Positions 35,645-47,479 of a stretch of DNA of 64,000 nt are shown one piece after another. The translations under genes and the position numbers were made by a program. Origin of the DNA: Rhodococcus ruber NBRC 15591 (lineage in GTDB: Bacteria > Actinomycetota > Actinomycetes > Mycobacteriales > Mycobacteriaceae); assembly GCF_001894945.1 (NCBI RefSeq), contig NZ_BCXE01000010.1, forward strand, positions 62,001 to 126,000, given 5' to 3'. A model generated the notes under the pieces. That model made no database searches. It was given only the letters and a program-made list of their open reading frames with translations, and had not been told where the DNA came from. Positions within the stretch are counted from its first letter, which is position 1, and every line of letters begins with the position of its first letter.

Positions 35645-36688
35645 TCAGTCGTTCCGGATGCCGAGGGAGATGCCGCGAGTCGCGAGCCAGGGCAGCGGAT
35701 CGATCTTGTCGATGCCGTTGAGGTGGACCTCGAAGTGCAGGTGCGGGCCGGTGGACTGGCCACGGTTGCCCATGGTGGCGATCTGGTCACCCGCCATGAC
35801 CTGCTGACCGACGGTCACGAAGGACTGGTCGATGTGACCGTAGACGGTGACGGTGCCGTCGGCGTGGCGCAGACGCACCCACATGCCGAACCCGGACGCC
35901 GGACCGGAGTCGATGACGGTGCCGTCGGCGACCGCGAGGATCGGGGTTCCGATGGGACCGGCGATGTCCACACCGGCGTGCAGGGTTCCCCAGCGGGCGC
36001 CGTAGCTGGAGGTGAAGACGCCCGCGGCCGGCAGGACGAACAGGGGGCGACGGGCGGCGGCCTCGCGGGCGGCGCGCTCCTCGCTGAAGCGCTGGCCCTT
36101 GGCGAGCAGATTGGAGAACTGGGACAGGTCGTTCGGGTCCGCGATGTTGAGGACCTGAGGGGCCTGGGAGGGAGTCGCGCTCTCGGACTCGGTCTCCGCG
36201 GCGAACTGGGCGGCCTGCGGCACCGCGGTGGCGGTGATGACGTTCGAGCCGGTGGTGTCGGCGGCGAGGGCGACCTCGGAATGCTCGGAGTTCTGAGCGG
36301 GGCCGCTGGTGGCGGCCTGACCCGCGGCGACGACGGCGCCGGCGGCGACCGCGAGGACCGCGGCACGGCCCTTGAGGGCGGCGGGCGGAGTGGGAACGCG
36401 GTGGGCGCCGCCGCGACGAGGCGGGGCGGCCGGATCACCGTCGGACACTGCGGGGGCGGTGAGCGGGCGGGCCGGCTCGTCGCCGTAGAATTCGTACTGC
36501 TCGGTGGTGCTGGTGTTACGGAAATTCACAATGCTCGAGACGTCCGGATCGTCCGCAGGGCCCTCGTCGAAGTAGTGCTCGTGCGGCTGCCAGTGGCCCG
36601 GGTAGAGGCGGTCGGTCGCCCCTGCGAAGTCGATATCGTCGAACTCGCTGTCGGGACGGCTGTCGGCGCGGGGAGTGCAAGTGTGCAT
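35645..36688 (-). CDS. M23 family metallopeptidase (cell-wall hydrolase, Rv0950c-like)
   Basis: The 347-residue protein has an acidic cytoplasmic N-terminus, one membrane segment (about residues 105-125, AAVLAVAAGAVVAAGQAA), a linker with a short coiled-coil-like stretch, and a C-terminal LytM domain. LytM motifs are SSYGARWGTLHAGVDIAGPIGTP (His and Asp zinc ligands), VYGHIDQSF and GPHLHFEVHLNG. It probably cuts peptidoglycan cross-bridges or, as in many relatives, activates another hydrolase. ATG 36688 has GGAGGACGG upstream. The 226-bp promoter region contains a dyad (36718-36745). Confidence 0.9.
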   Translation of the reverse strand: MHTCTPRADSRPDSEFDDIDFAGATDRLYPGHWQPHEHYFDEGPADDPDVSSIVNFRNTSTTEQYEFYGDEPARPLTAPAVSDGDPAAPPRRGGAHRVPTPPAALKGRAAVLAVAAGAVVAAGQAATSGPAQNSEHSEVALAADTTGSNVITATAVPQAAQFAAETESESATPSQAPQVLNIADPNDLSQFSNLLAKGQRFSEERAAREAAARRPLFVLPAAGVFTSSYGARWGTLHAGVDIAGPIGTPILAVADGTVIDSGPASGFGMWVRLRHADGTVTVYGHIDQSFVTVGQQVMAGDQIATMGNRGQSTGPHLHFEVHLNGIDKIDPLPWLATRGISLGIRND

Positions 36689-36717
36689 CGACTGCCGTCC
36701 TCCGTTCGTGACCTGAC

Positions 36718-36745
36718 CGTTACTCGGACCGAAGCGACGGTAACG
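36718..36745 (-). promoter_or_regulatory. Inverted repeat in the M23 peptidase leader or promoter
   Basis: CGTTAC (36718-36723) and GTAACG (36740-36745) face each other around 16 bases, 30-57 bp before the M23 start. GTTAC/GTAAC elements occur in binding sites reported for the MtrA cell-envelope regulator, so such control is possible. The match is short and the call weak. Confidence 0.25.
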
Positions 36746-36914
36746 AAACGATCGCAAGCGTGGCAACCTAAACGGGCAGGAAATCGGACCTTGTGACCGG
36801 CATCACAGTTTGAGCTGGGCAAATCTGGAAACATTTCCCTGGTTACGGGGCGATACCGAAGACTTACGGTGTGTCACGCCGGGATGTACCGGAAGGCCGT
36901 CGTAGCGTCGGATC

Positions 36915-38624
36915 GTGCCGAGCCGCCCGCCCGTACTTCTCGCTGCGCTCGTCCTGGCCGCGCTCGGAGCCACCGCGGTGGCGGTCGCGCCGCTCCTGCC
37001 CGTGGTCCGTGCCGACACGGGACCGGTCGGCGCCGCCTCGGGCGCCGCGTCCCTCGTCGCTGCCGTCGTCGCGCTCGCGGTTCCCGCCGGTGCGGTGAGT
37101 CTTGCCCGCCGGCGCGGCCCCCTCCCCGCCGTCCGGGCCGCCGCGCTTCTCGCTGGAGCGGGGTTCGTCGCACTCGGCGCGGCCCTGCTCGACGTCGCGC
37201 TGTTCACCGACGCCCTCGACGCGGACCGCCTCGAGCTGTTCCGGCCCGTCACCGCCGCGGGACTCGCGGCAGGTCCCGGCGCGGGCGTCGTCCTCGCCGG
37301 TCATCTCGCCTCGGTCCTCGCCGGGGCCCTCGGAGCCGTCGCGGTCCGGCAACTGGAAGCCGAGCCCGACGCCCACCTCCCCGGCGAGGACCGGCCCGCG
37401 GTTGCCCGCACCGGGGCTCCGGCGGCGGCCGGTGTGGCGGGAGCTGCACTTGCCGCGGCCGGTGCGCTGCTCGCCCCGCCCTTCGTGTCGAACGACCCGG
37501 TCCTGCTCGGTTCCGGCGTCCTCGACGCCACGCCGGCTGCGGCGATCGGCGCCCTGGTGGCGGCGGTCGCGGTGCTGCTGGCGGCGACGTGGGCGCTGGT
37601 GACCTCGTCGTCGGCCGCCGCAGCCGGGGCGTTGGCCGGTGCGGGGCTCGGTGCGCTGGGCATCCTGGGGCCCCGGCTGGCGGCGGGACTGAGCGGTGCG
37701 CGGCTGACGCCGTCGTCCGCGGCCGCCGTCGGCGTGCTCGCTGCCGTCCTGCTCGTCGCGGCCGCGGCCGCGCTGCCCCGGCTCGTCGCACGGTCCGATC
37801 ACGCCGCCGGGCCGGTGCCCAGGGTGCTGCCGTCCGCTCCCGCGGCGCGGCATCGGCAGGCGGGTGTCGCGGGGCTCGTCACCGGCGCCGTCGCGACAGT
37901 GGGTTCGCTGCTGCCGGCGCTGTCGGTGCCCGCCGGTGCGGCGCCCGAACTGCCTGCCGCCCGCATGCTGTTCGCCGCGGGTCTGCTCGTGCTGGCACTG
38001 AGCGTGTGGCTGCTGCTCTCCGAGTTCGCTGCTCCGCTGCGACCCGCCGTCGTGGTGCCGGCCGCCGGGGTGGTCACCGCCGCCGGGGCGGTGCTGCAGT
38101 CCTGGGTGCTCGCCGCGGGCCTGCCCGGTGTCGGCGCCGGGCCGGGCACCTGGCTGGCCGGGGCCGCCATCCTGGGGGCGGCGGTGACGGGCGTGTTCGT
38201 CGTCCTCGCGGGAGGTGCGGAACGCGACGGCATCGACACCTCCGTCGAACGGATCGCCGGGCCCGTCGCGCGCACGGTGGGCGCGGCGGCGGCGCTCACT
38301 GCCGGTGCCGGGGTGCTGCTGCCGTTGCAGCCCGGCGCCGGCTCGGTGCTGAGCTACCCCTGGGGGTACGACGTGTGGGGGCGGGCGGTGCTCGCCGTCG
38401 CGGTGGTCGCCGCGGTGCTGGTCGCAGCGCGTGCGCGGCCGGCCCGCGGCAGTGTGCTGTTGCTCGGTGCGGCGGCCTCGGTGGCCCTGTACGCGGCCTC
38501 GTGGGTGCTCGTACGGACCCCGGAGCAGGAGCCGGTGAACGGAGTCCTCACGCTGCCTGCAATCCTGGGGGTGGTGCTCCTCCTGGCTGCGGCGTGGCTC
38601 ACAATCCGGGAGGAAAATCCGTGA
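36915..38624 (+). CDS. Polytopic membrane protein of unknown function
   Basis: I do not recognise the family. The 569-residue product is very rich in Ala, Val and Leu and shows about 14 hydrophobic segments separated by short Arg-containing loops. There is no obvious catalytic motif; conserved-looking spots are the LSYPWGYDVWGRA loop near residue 480 and the acidic loop ERDGIDTSVERIAG. It starts with GTG 36915 without a strong ribosome site. It lies between the M23 peptidase and sucCD, where the M. tuberculosis order as I recall it has no counterpart. Confidence 0.75.
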   Translation: MPSRPPVLLAALVLAALGATAVAVAPLLPVVRADTGPVGAASGAASLVAAVVALAVPAGAVSLARRRGPLPAVRAAALLAGAGFVALGAALLDVALFTDALDADRLELFRPVTAAGLAAGPGAGVVLAGHLASVLAGALGAVAVRQLEAEPDAHLPGEDRPAVARTGAPAAAGVAGAALAAAGALLAPPFVSNDPVLLGSGVLDATPAAAIGALVAAVAVLLAATWALVTSSSAAAAGALAGAGLGALGILGPRLAAGLSGARLTPSSAAAVGVLAAVLLVAAAAALPRLVARSDHAAGPVPRVLPSAPAARHRQAGVAGLVTGAVATVGSLLPALSVPAGAAPELPAARMLFAAGLLVLALSVWLLLSEFAAPLRPAVVVPAAGVVTAAGAVLQSWVLAAGLPGVGAGPGTWLAGAAILGAAVTGVFVVLAGGAERDGIDTSVERIAGPVARTVGAAAALTAGAGVLLPLQPGAGSVLSYPWGYDVWGRAVLAVAVVAAVLVAARARPARGSVLLLGAAASVALYAASWVLVRTPEQEPVNGVLTLPAILGVVLLLAAAWLTIREENP

Positions 38625-38680
38625 GGTACCCCTCGGGGCCCCACTCCGGTGACATGCGACACATACCAGGAGTGCGGGCG

Positions 38681-38708
38681 TTTGGTGGGACTTCCGACTA
38701 GTTACAGT
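38681..38708 (+). promoter_or_regulatory. Possible sucCD promoter
   Basis: TTTGGT (38681-38686) and TACAGT (38703-38708) are separated by 16 bases, a plausible SigA-type -35/-10 pair about 60 bp before the sucC start. A small hairpin (38718-38724 with 38734-38740) follows in the leader. Confidence 0.35.
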
Positions 38709-38767
38709 CCGAACGGACCCGCTCATACCCCTCGAGCGGGCGTCAACGCAGACGAGACGGTGAGCAG

Positions 38768-39937
38768 ATGGATCTCTTCGAATACCAGGCGAAGGAACTC
38801 TTCGCCAAGCATGGTGTGCCGACGTCGCTGGGTCGTGTGACCGACACGGCCGACGATGCCAAGGCTATCGCCGAGGAAATCGGTAAGCCTGTGATGGTCA
38901 AGGCCCAGGTCAAGACCGGTGGTCGTGGCAAGGCCGGCGGCGTGAAGTACGCCGCCACCCCCGAGGATGCGAAGACCCACGCCGAGAACATCCTCGGCCT
39001 CGACATCAAGGGTCACATCGTCAAGAAGCTGCTGGTCGCCGAGGCCAGCGACATCGCGGAGGAGTACTACATCTCCTTCCTGCTCGACCGTGCCAACCGC
39101 ACCTACCTGGCCATGTGCTCGGTCGAGGGCGGCATGGAGATCGAAGAGGTCGCGGCAACCAAGCCCGAGCGTCTCGCCAAGGTGTCCGTGGACGCCGTCA
39201 AGGGTGTCGACCTCGCGTTCGCGCGCAGCATCGCCGAGCAGGGCCACCTGCCCGCCGAGGTGCTCGACGCCGCGGCCGTGACCATCCAGAAGCTGTGGGA
39301 GGTCTTCGTCGCCGAGGACGCCACCCTGGTCGAGGTCAACCCCCTCGTGCGTACCCCCGACGATCAGATCCTCGCCCTGGACGGCAAGGTCACCATCGAC
39401 GAGAACGCGGGCTTCCGTCACCCCGAGCACGCCGAGCTCGAGGACAAGGACTCCACCGATCCGCTCGAGGCCAAGGCCAAGGAGCACGACCTGAACTACG
39501 TCAAGCTCGACGGTCAGGTCGGCATCATCGGCAACGGCGCGGGTCTGGTCATGTCGACCCTCGACGTCGTCGCGTACGCCGGTGAGAAGCACGGCGGCGT
39601 CAAGCCCGCCAACTTCCTCGACATCGGCGGTGGCGCCTCGGCCGAGGTCATGGCCGCCGGCCTGGACGTGATCCTGAACGACTCCCAGGTCCAGAGCGTG
39701 TTCGTCAACGTGTTCGGTGGCATCACCGCGTGCGACGCCGTCGCCAACGGCATCGTCAAGGCGCTCGAGATCCTCGGCGACGAGGCCAACAAGCCGCTGG
39801 TCGTCCGTCTGGACGGCAACAATGTCGAGGCCGGCCGCAAGATCCTGGCCGACGCCAACCACCCGCTGGTCACGCTGGTCGGAACCATGGACGAGGCCGC
39901 TGACAAGGCCGCCGAGCTGGCGTACGCCGCGAAGTAA
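38768..39937 (+). CDS. sucC: Succinyl-CoA synthetase beta subunit (ADP/GDP-forming)
   Basis: SucC is the nucleotide-grasping subunit of the TCA-cycle enzyme making ATP or GTP from succinyl-CoA. The 389 residues begin [18 protein letters not shown], with [23 protein letters not shown] and [46 protein letters not shown] follows. It is 15 bp upstream of sucD, clearly an operon. Codon bias is strong, as expected for a highly expressed gene. Confidence 0.98.
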   Translation: MDLFEYQAKELFAKHGVPTSLGRVTDTADDAKAIAEEIGKPVMVKAQVKTGGRGKAGGVKYAATPEDAKTHAENILGLDIKGHIVKKLLVAEASDIAEEYYISFLLDRANRTYLAMCSVEGGMEIEEVAATKPERLAKVSVDAVKGVDLAFARSIAEQGHLPAEVLDAAAVTIQKLWEVFVAEDATLVEVNPLVRTPDDQILALDGKVTIDENAGFRHPEHAELEDKDSTDPLEAKAKEHDLNYVKLDGQVGIIGNGAGLVMSTLDVVAYAGEKHGGVKPANFLDIGGGASAEVMAAGLDVILNDSQVQSVFVNVFGGITACDAVANGIVKALEILGDEANKPLVVRLDGNNVEAGRKILADANHPLVTLVGTMDEAADKAAELAYAAK

Positions 39938-39952
39938 GGACACACGGAGAAC

Positions 39953-40855
39953 ATGTCTATCTTCCTCAACAAGGACTCGAAGGTCATCGTCCAGGGCATC
40001 ACCGGCGGCGAGGGCACCAAGCACACCGCCCTGATGCTCAAGGCCGGGACCCAGGTCGTCGGCGGCGTCAACGCCCGTAAGGCCGGCACCACGGTGTCCC
40101 ACACCGCGGCCGACGGTTCCGCCGTCGAGCTGCCCGTCTTCGGCACCGTCGCCGAGGCGATGAAGGAGACCGGCGCGGACGTCTCGATCGCGTTCGTTCC
40201 CCCCAAGTTCGCCAAGGACGCCATCATCGAGGCCATCGACGCGGAGATCCCGCTGCTCGTGGTCATCACCGAGGGCATCCCGGTGCAGGACACCGCGTAC
40301 GCGTGGGCCTACAACGTCGAGAAGGGCAGCAAGACCCGGATCATCGGCCCCAACTGCCCCGGCATCATCACCCCCGGCGAGTCGCTGGTCGGCATCACCC
40401 CGGCCAACATCTCCGGCAAGGGCCCGGTCGGCCTGGTGTCGAAGTCCGGCACGCTGACCTACCAGATGATGTTCGAGCTGCGTGACTTCGGCTTCTCGAC
40501 CGCCATCGGCATCGGCGGCGACCCGGTCATCGGCACCACCCACATCGACGCCATCGAGGCGTTCGAGAAGGATCCCGAGACCAAGCTCATCGTCATGATC
40601 GGCGAGATCGGCGGCGACGCCGAGGAGCGCGCGGCCGACTACATCAAGGCGAACGTGACCAAGCCGGTCGTCGGCTACGTCGCCGGGTTCACCGCTCCCG
40701 AGGGCAAGACCATGGGCCACGCCGGCGCCATCGTCTCCGGCTCCTCGGGCACCGCGCAGGCCAAGAAGGACGCCCTCGAGGCGGCCGGCGTGAAGGTCGG
40801 CAAGACGCCGTCCGAGACCGCCGCTCTCGCGCGCGAGATCCTGCAGTCGCTCTAG
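39953..40855 (+). CDS. sucD: Succinyl-CoA synthetase alpha subunit
   Basis: The 300-residue subunit carries the CoA-binding Rossmann fold ([15 protein letters not shown]) and the phosphorylated active-site His256 in [26 protein letters not shown] and [10 protein letters not shown] are also seen. CGGAG precedes ATG 39953. It pairs with sucC in one operon that ends at the hairpin 40875-40928. Confidence 0.98.
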   Translation: MSIFLNKDSKVIVQGITGGEGTKHTALMLKAGTQVVGGVNARKAGTTVSHTAADGSAVELPVFGTVAEAMKETGADVSIAFVPPKFAKDAIIEAIDAEIPLLVVITEGIPVQDTAYAWAYNVEKGSKTRIIGPNCPGIITPGESLVGITPANISGKGPVGLVSKSGTLTYQMMFELRDFGFSTAIGIGGDPVIGTTHIDAIEAFEKDPETKLIVMIGEIGGDAEERAADYIKANVTKPVVGYVAGFTAPEGKTMGHAGAIVSGSSGTAQAKKDALEAAGVKVGKTPSETAALAREILQSL

Positions 40856-40874
40856 AACAGAGCGGAGCGGCTTC

Positions 40875-40928
40875 GCCGCCGGTGTGTCCTTTGGGCGGTC
40901 CAGGCAGCCCAAAGGACACACCGGCGGC
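40875..40928. terminator. Perfect 22-bp bidirectional terminator between sucD and the YigZ-family gene
   Basis: Arms 40875-40896 and 40907-40928 are perfectly complementary around a ten-base loop. They stand between convergent genes and include the relatively A/T-rich core GTGTGTCCTTTGGG. Confidence 0.85.
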
Positions 40929-40936
40929 TCCGCTGC

Positions 40937-42924
<1,988 letters not shown>

Positions 42925-42990
42925 GGGCTCCCGCACATGCTGCGGCGCGCCTGACCGTCCCGATCGTCGCCGGGTGACACTCTCGACACG

Positions 42991-44646
42991 ATGACCTCGA
43001 CGCTAGGCCGGTCCGACCGGCACACGACCCCGGAAGACACCCCGGTCGAACCGGAGCAGTTGCGGATCCTGCTCGGCACTGCGGCCAAGGTGCCGGCAGT
43101 GACCCTCGCGTTGATCGCCACGCTGGTGGTGACCACGATGGTGGCCGCGAGCAGCGACCTGACCGGCATCTACGCGGCCATCGCGGGCAGCTGGCTGGCC
43201 CTGCACCAGGTGACATTGACGATCGACGGGGTACCGCTGGGGGTGCTGCCGTTGCTGCCGACAGCGGTGCTGGTGTGGCTGACCGCTCGGGCCGCACGGT
43301 CGGCCACCGATGGTGTCGTCGCCCTCGGTGGCCGTCCGCTCGATCGCCGGAACGCCTCGCGCATCGCGGCGGCCACCCTCGCCGGTCCGACGGTGATCAC
43401 GGTGGCGGCACTGATCGTGATCCAGGATGCGGCAAGTGTCCTGCCTGTCGTCACCCCCAATCCCGCGTCCGCGCTGGCGTGGGTGACCGCGCTGTACCTG
43501 GTCGGGGCCGGGCTCGGCATCGGTTCCCGGACGTGGCGGCCGCTGGCGTCCCGCTACGGGGTGCCGAACTGGCTGGTCGCCGCCGTGCGTCCCGCGGCCC
43601 GGACGGTGCTGGGGATGTTCGCCGCGGGCGGGGTGGTGACCGTGCTCGCGCTGCTGTGGTCGTGGACCGTGGTCGGTGACCTGATCGGCCGCGGCGGGGG
43701 AGCGGTCGGCGCCCTCGGGCTGACGGTGTTGTCGGTGCTGTACCTGCCCAACGTGCTGATCGGGGCCGCCGCCGTGGTGACCGGCAGCACGGTGCAGTTC
43801 GGCGACGTGCGCCTGAGCCTGTTCGAGGCGACCGGCGGGGACCTGCCTGCCCTGCCGGTGCTTGCCGTGATCCCACCGGGACCGGCCGCGCCGTTCTGGC
43901 CCGTGTTGCTCGCCGTCCCCGCGACGGTGGGCGCGCTGCTCGGGCGGTACGTCGCCCGGTGCCACCTCGAGGCACGCGCCCGAGGGGAACGCGTGTCGTC
44001 CACCGACGCCGCCCTCACGGTGGTTGCTGCGGCGGCGCTCGCCGGTGCGGCGACCGCGCTGGCCACGTGGGCTGCCGGTGGCCCGCTGGGGGTCTTCGGT
44101 GTGGTCGGCGGAAACTGGTGGCTGGCCGGGGTGCTGGTGTTCGCGTGGACGGGACTGCTCGGCCTCGTCACCTCGCAGCTGCTGCTCTGGCGCGAGCACC
44201 GCCTGGCTGCGGTGGAAGCCGCCCGGCAGTCGGCCGCCGAGGAGAAGCTCGCCGATGACGAGGTCGCCGGGGAGCAGCTCGCCGACGAGGAGCCCGGCGA
44301 CGAGGCGGCCGAGGGCCCCGGCGACGAGCCGGACGAGAACCCCGACGACGACGTCCGGGCGCTCGAGGCGGCACCGGTCGCCGCCGTGCTCGACGCCGAG
44401 ATCGTCGAGGACGACCCCTCGGCCGCCGACGATGCGGCCGTCGCCGAGGACCCGGGCACCGAGGACCCGGACACCGAGGACCCGGACACCGAGGACCCTG
44501 TGGCCGAACGTACGGACGTCGTCGACGCGACGATCGAGGACGCGGCCGACGAGCCGGCCCGGCCCGTCGAGAGGGACCGGGATGCCGGCGCGCCACCGGA
44601 GCCCAACGGCGACCTGCCGGAGGGTGCCACACCCCCCAAGGGCTAG
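42991..44646 (+). CDS. perM: PerM-like cell-division membrane protein (DUF6350)
   Basis: The 551-residue protein has about nine to ten membrane segments in the first 410 residues and a very acidic tail. Position between the 34-kDa-antigen homologue and purN is that of mycobacterial PerM (Rv0955), which supports division and persistence by stabilising FtsB. A EDPDT repeat near residue 490, encoded by 15-bp repeats at about 44461-44500, lies in the tail. The ATG at 42991 has only a weak ribosome site. Confidence 0.87.
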   Translation: MTSTLGRSDRHTTPEDTPVEPEQLRILLGTAAKVPAVTLALIATLVVTTMVAASSDLTGIYAAIAGSWLALHQVTLTIDGVPLGVLPLLPTAVLVWLTARAARSATDGVVALGGRPLDRRNASRIAAATLAGPTVITVAALIVIQDAASVLPVVTPNPASALAWVTALYLVGAGLGIGSRTWRPLASRYGVPNWLVAAVRPAARTVLGMFAAGGVVTVLALLWSWTVVGDLIGRGGGAVGALGLTVLSVLYLPNVLIGAAAVVTGSTVQFGDVRLSLFEATGGDLPALPVLAVIPPGPAAPFWPVLLAVPATVGALLGRYVARCHLEARARGERVSSTDAALTVVAAAALAGAATALATWAAGGPLGVFGVVGGNWWLAGVLVFAWTGLLGLVTSQLLLWREHRLAAVEAARQSAAEEKLADDEVAGEQLADEEPGDEAAEGPGDEPDENPDDDVRALEAAPVAAVLDAEIVEDDPSAADDAAVAEDPGTEDPDTEDPDTEDPVAERTDVVDATIEDAADEPARPVERDRDAGAPPEPNGDLPEGATPPKG

Positions 44647-44700
44647 GCTCTACCCGGCCGAGCCTCCGGCCGCCCCCTCTCGAGTTCCAGGAGTAGAGCG

Positions 44701-45348
44701 CTGACTGCCTCGCGTGACCAGCTGCCGCCCACTGTGCCGGCACGGGTCGTCGTCCTCGCTTCGGGCACCGGCAGCCTGCTGCGGTCGCTGATCGACGCGA
44801 CGCACACGGACGGATATCCCGCCCGGATCGTCGCCGTCGGAGTGGACCGCGAGTGTGCCGCCGAGGGGCATGCGGAGGCCGCCGGTATTCCCCATGTCCG
44901 TGTCGCTCTGCGCGAGCACCCGGACCGGGCCGCGTGGGACCGCGCCCTGACCGACGCCGTCGCTGCGCACGAGCCGGACCTGGTGGTCTCGGCCGGTTTC
45001 ATGAAGATCCTGGGGCCGGTCTTCCTGGACCGGTTCGGGGGCCGCATCGTCAACACCCATCCGGCGCTGCTGCCCGCGTTCCCCGGCGCACACGCCGTGC
45101 CGGACGCCCTCGCCTACGGGGTGAAGGTCACCGGCTCGACCGTGCACCTGGTCGACGCGGGTGTCGACACCGGTCCCATTCTGGCGCAGGAACCCGTGCC
45201 GGTCCTCGACGACGACGACGAGGCCACCCTGCACGAACGCATCAAGGTTGTGGAGCGACGACTGCTGGCCGACGTGGTCGCCGCCGTCGCCACCCGTGGA
45301 GTTGTATCCGATGGACGAAAGGCCGTGATCCCCAGTGACCGAACGTAA
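44701..45348 (+). CDS. purN: Phosphoribosylglycinamide formyltransferase
   Basis: PurN formylates GAR with 10-formyl-THF in purine synthesis. Motifs are [18 protein letters not shown], the catalytic Asn/His stretch [18 protein letters not shown] and Asp in [16 protein letters not shown] at 44689-44693 is seven bases from an in-frame CTG at 44701, while the first standard codon, GTG 44734, has no ribosome site; I therefore propose a CTG start (215 residues), otherwise 204. The end overlaps purH by 14 bp. Confidence 0.93.
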   Translation: MTASRDQLPPTVPARVVVLASGTGSLLRSLIDATHTDGYPARIVAVGVDRECAAEGHAEAAGIPHVRVALREHPDRAAWDRALTDAVAAHEPDLVVSAGFMKILGPVFLDRFGGRIVNTHPALLPAFPGAHAVPDALAYGVKVTGSTVHLVDAGVDTGPILAQEPVPVLDDDDEATLHERIKVVERRLLADVVAAVATRGVVSDGRKAVIPSDRT

Positions 45349-46900
45349 GGCTGTGCGACGCGCACTCGTCAGCGTCTACGACAAGACCGGTTTGGTCGAA
45401 CTGGCGACGGGCCTGCACGAGGCGGGTGTCGCGCTGGTCTCCACCGGGTCCACGGCGGCCACCATCGCCGGCGCCGGAATCCCCGTCACCAAGGTGGAGG
45501 ACCTCACCGGATTCCCCGAATGTCTCGAGGGCCGGGTCAAGACGCTGCACCCGCGGGTGCACGCCGGCATCCTCGCCGACACGCGCAAGCAGGATCATCT
45601 CGATCAGCTCGCCGAACTCGGTGTCGAGGCGTTCGAACTGGTCGTGGTGAACCTGTACCCGTTCACGCAGACCGTCGCCTCCGGCGCCACCGCCGACGAG
45701 TGCGTCGAGCAGATCGACATCGGCGGCCCGTCCATGGTGCGTGCCGCCGCGAAGAACCACCCGTCGGTCGCGGTGGTCGTCGACCCGGCCCGCTACGACG
45801 ACGTGCTCGACGCCGTCAAGGGCGGCGGTTTCACCCTGTCGCAGCGCAAAGCCCTTGCCGCCCAGGCATTCCAGCACACCGCCGCCTACGACGTGGCGGT
45901 GGCGAGCTGGATGAACGCCGGCTACGCCGCCGGGGAGGCCGACACCGCCGAGCAGTTCCCGGCGTGGGCCGGTGCGACGTGGGAGCGCGCGGCCGTGCTG
46001 CGCTACGGCGAGAACCCGCACCAGGCGGCGGCGCTGTACGTGAACGAGGCGGGCGAGCCGGGTCTGGCGCGGGCCGAGCAGTTCCACGGCAAGGAGATGT
46101 CGTACAACAACTATCAGGACGCCGACGCGGCCTGGCGCGCCGCGCACGACCACGACCGGCCGTGCGTCGCGATCATCAAGCACGCCAACCCGTGTGGGAT
46201 CGCGGTCGCGGAGTCCGTCGCCGAGGCGCACCGCAAGGCACACGAGTGCGATCCGGTGAGTGCGTTCGGCGGCGTGATCGCCGTCAACCGTGAAGTGAGC
46301 GTGGCGATGGCCGAGCAGGTCGCCGAGATCTTCACCGAGGTGATCATCGCCCCCGGCTACGCGGACGGCGCGGTCGAGGTGCTCAGCCGCAAGAAGAACA
46401 TCCGCATTCTGCGGGCCGACTCGCCGCAGGCGGCGCAGATCGAACTGCGGCAGATCTCCGGCGGAATGCTGCTGCAGGAGCGCGACACCCTCACCGCGCC
46501 GGGCGATTCGGCCGCGAACTGGGAGCTGGCCTGCGGCGAGGCCGCCGACGCCGAGACCCTCGCGGATCTCGAGTTCGCGTGGCGTGCCTGCCGGGCCGTG
46601 AAGTCCAACGCGATCCTGCTCGCCGCGGGCGGCGCCACCGTCGGTGTCGGCATGGGGCAGGTCAATCGCGTGGACTCCGCCCGGCTCGCGGTCTCCCGCG
46701 CCGGGGACCGGGTCGTCGGATCCGTCGCCGCATCCGACGCGTTCTTCCCGTTCGCGGACGGCCTGCAGGTGCTCACCGAGGCCGGTGTCCGGGCCGTCGT
46801 GCAGCCGGGCGGTTCGGTGCGCGACAACGAGGTCATCGAGGCCGCTCGCGAGGCCGGCGTGACCCTGTACCTCACCGGCGCACGCCACTTCGCGCACTGA
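45335..46900 (+). CDS. purH: Bifunctional AICAR formyltransferase/IMP cyclohydrolase
   Basis: PurH does the last two steps of IMP synthesis. The 521-residue protein has the N-terminal MGS-like IMP cyclohydrolase domain ([57 protein letters not shown]) and the C-terminal formyltransferase domain with [12 protein letters not shown] and a late [13 protein letters not shown]-like segment ([11 protein letters not shown]). GTG 45335 overlaps the purN end, so the two are coupled. Confidence 0.98.
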   Translation: MTERKAVRRALVSVYDKTGLVELATGLHEAGVALVSTGSTAATIAGAGIPVTKVEDLTGFPECLEGRVKTLHPRVHAGILADTRKQDHLDQLAELGVEAFELVVVNLYPFTQTVASGATADECVEQIDIGGPSMVRAAAKNHPSVAVVVDPARYDDVLDAVKGGGFTLSQRKALAAQAFQHTAAYDVAVASWMNAGYAAGEADTAEQFPAWAGATWERAAVLRYGENPHQAAALYVNEAGEPGLARAEQFHGKEMSYNNYQDADAAWRAAHDHDRPCVAIIKHANPCGIAVAESVAEAHRKAHECDPVSAFGGVIAVNREVSVAMAEQVAEIFTEVIIAPGYADGAVEVLSRKKNIRILRADSPQAAQIELRQISGGMLLQERDTLTAPGDSAANWELACGEAADAETLADLEFAWRACRAVKSNAILLAAGGATVGVGMGQVNRVDSARLAVSRAGDRVVGSVAASDAFFPFADGLQVLTEAGVRAVVQPGGSVRDNEVIEAAREAGVTLYLTGARHFAH

Positions 46901-46913
46901 GCGACGCCGGCCG

Positions 46914-46943
46914 CCCGCACGCGCCGGTCAGGCTGCGTGCGGG
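46914..46943. terminator. Hairpin at the purH / 78-aa gene convergent end
   Basis: CCCGCACGC (46914-46922) pairs with GCGTGCGGG (46935-46943). It overlaps the stop of the 78-aa gene and lies 14 bp after purH, so it can end both transcripts. Confidence 0.55.
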
Positions 46944-47164
46944 TGCCCGGTCGCCGGGCGGGTCACCGTCCGCGGCGCGGCGTCGCGGGCGTCGGAGATG
47001 ACCAGCCGGGCGGCGCCGCGGTCGAGCAGTTCGCGGATGAGGTCCGCAGCGGCCGCAGCCTGTTCGGTGCCGACGTGGCTCAGGTCGATCGTGATCGCGT
47101 GACCGGTGAGATCGTCGGGCAGGTCCTTGGGGACGGCGCCGGTGGCGCCGAGTCGCAGTTTCAT
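46928..47164 (-). CDS. 78-residue hypothetical protein
   Basis: Not recognised. It has a good ribosome site (AGAGGAGAACACG) before ATG 47164 and G/C-ended codons. The sequence suggests a beta-alpha pattern, AITIDLSHVGTEQAAAAADLIRELLDRGAARLVISDARD, reminiscent of the small STAS-like fold, but no diagnostic motif is seen. It follows, on the same strand, a 36-codon ORF and an intrinsic terminator. Confidence 0.65.
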   Translation of the reverse strand: MKLRLGATGAVPKDLPDDLTGHAITIDLSHVGTEQAAAAADLIRELLDRGAARLVISDARDAAPRTVTRPATGHPHAA

Positions 47165-47210
47165 CGTGTTCTCCTCTTACTGGACAAGATCGGTATGCGG
47201 GGAAAAGAAA

Positions 47211-47240
47211 GGGCACCCGAGGCGATGTGCCCGGGTGCCC
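47211..47240 (-). terminator. Intrinsic terminator between the 36-codon ORF and the 78-aa gene
   Basis: Arms GGGCACCCG (47211-47219) and CGGGTGCCC (47232-47240) form a 9-bp stem. On the minus strand it is followed by TTTCTTTTCC, one of the few U-rich tails in this window. It sits 27 bp after the 36-codon ORF and 47 bp before the 78-aa gene start. Confidence 0.75.
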
Positions 47241-47266
47241 GAGAAGGAATCGGTCGAGTCGTCGAC

Positions 47267-47377
47267 TCATTCCCGGGGTCGCCACTTGGCGAAGTGGAAG
47301 TACGCGTAGGTGTGTCGGCACCAGCTGGGTACGGCAACGCGCATCGACTTCGCCGCGATGACCTTGTCGTCTCGCAT
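47267..47377 (-). CDS. 36-residue small ORF, aromatic-rich peptide (unannotated type)
   Basis: ATG 47377 to TGA 47267 encodes a basic peptide whose C-terminal half is crowded with aromatics: PSWCRHTYAYFHFAKWRPRE. Nearly all two-fold codons end in G or C (about 83% G/C third positions), as expected for a translated gene here. AAAGG lies seven bases upstream of the start. It has no signal peptide. An intrinsic terminator follows directly. It may be a true microprotein or a leader peptide that controls the 78-aa gene by attenuation. The rest of the 47165-47479 gap holds only its promoter region and a small hairpin (47460-47474). Confidence 0.6.
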   Translation of the reverse strand: MRDDKVIAAKSMRVAVPSWCRHTYAYFHFAKWRPRE

Positions 47378-47479
47378 CGGACCGTACCTTTCTCGTGTGT
47401 TCCTACGGGTTAACCGGACACCATACCCGAGTAAAGCGAATCTGACATCTCTTGTGTTCCGCCCGTCTCGGGCGAGGGG

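Noticed and set aside
36689-36914. Possible c-di-AMP (ydaO-type) riboswitch before the M23 peptidase
   Set aside because: Such riboswitches precede some actinobacterial wall hydrolases, but the conserved ydaO helices and loops could not be found here.
47460-47474. Hairpin CGCCCG-TCT-CGGGCG upstream of the 36-codon ORF as a terminator
   Set aside because: Short stem, three-base loop and no U-run; it is more likely chance in G+C-rich DNA.
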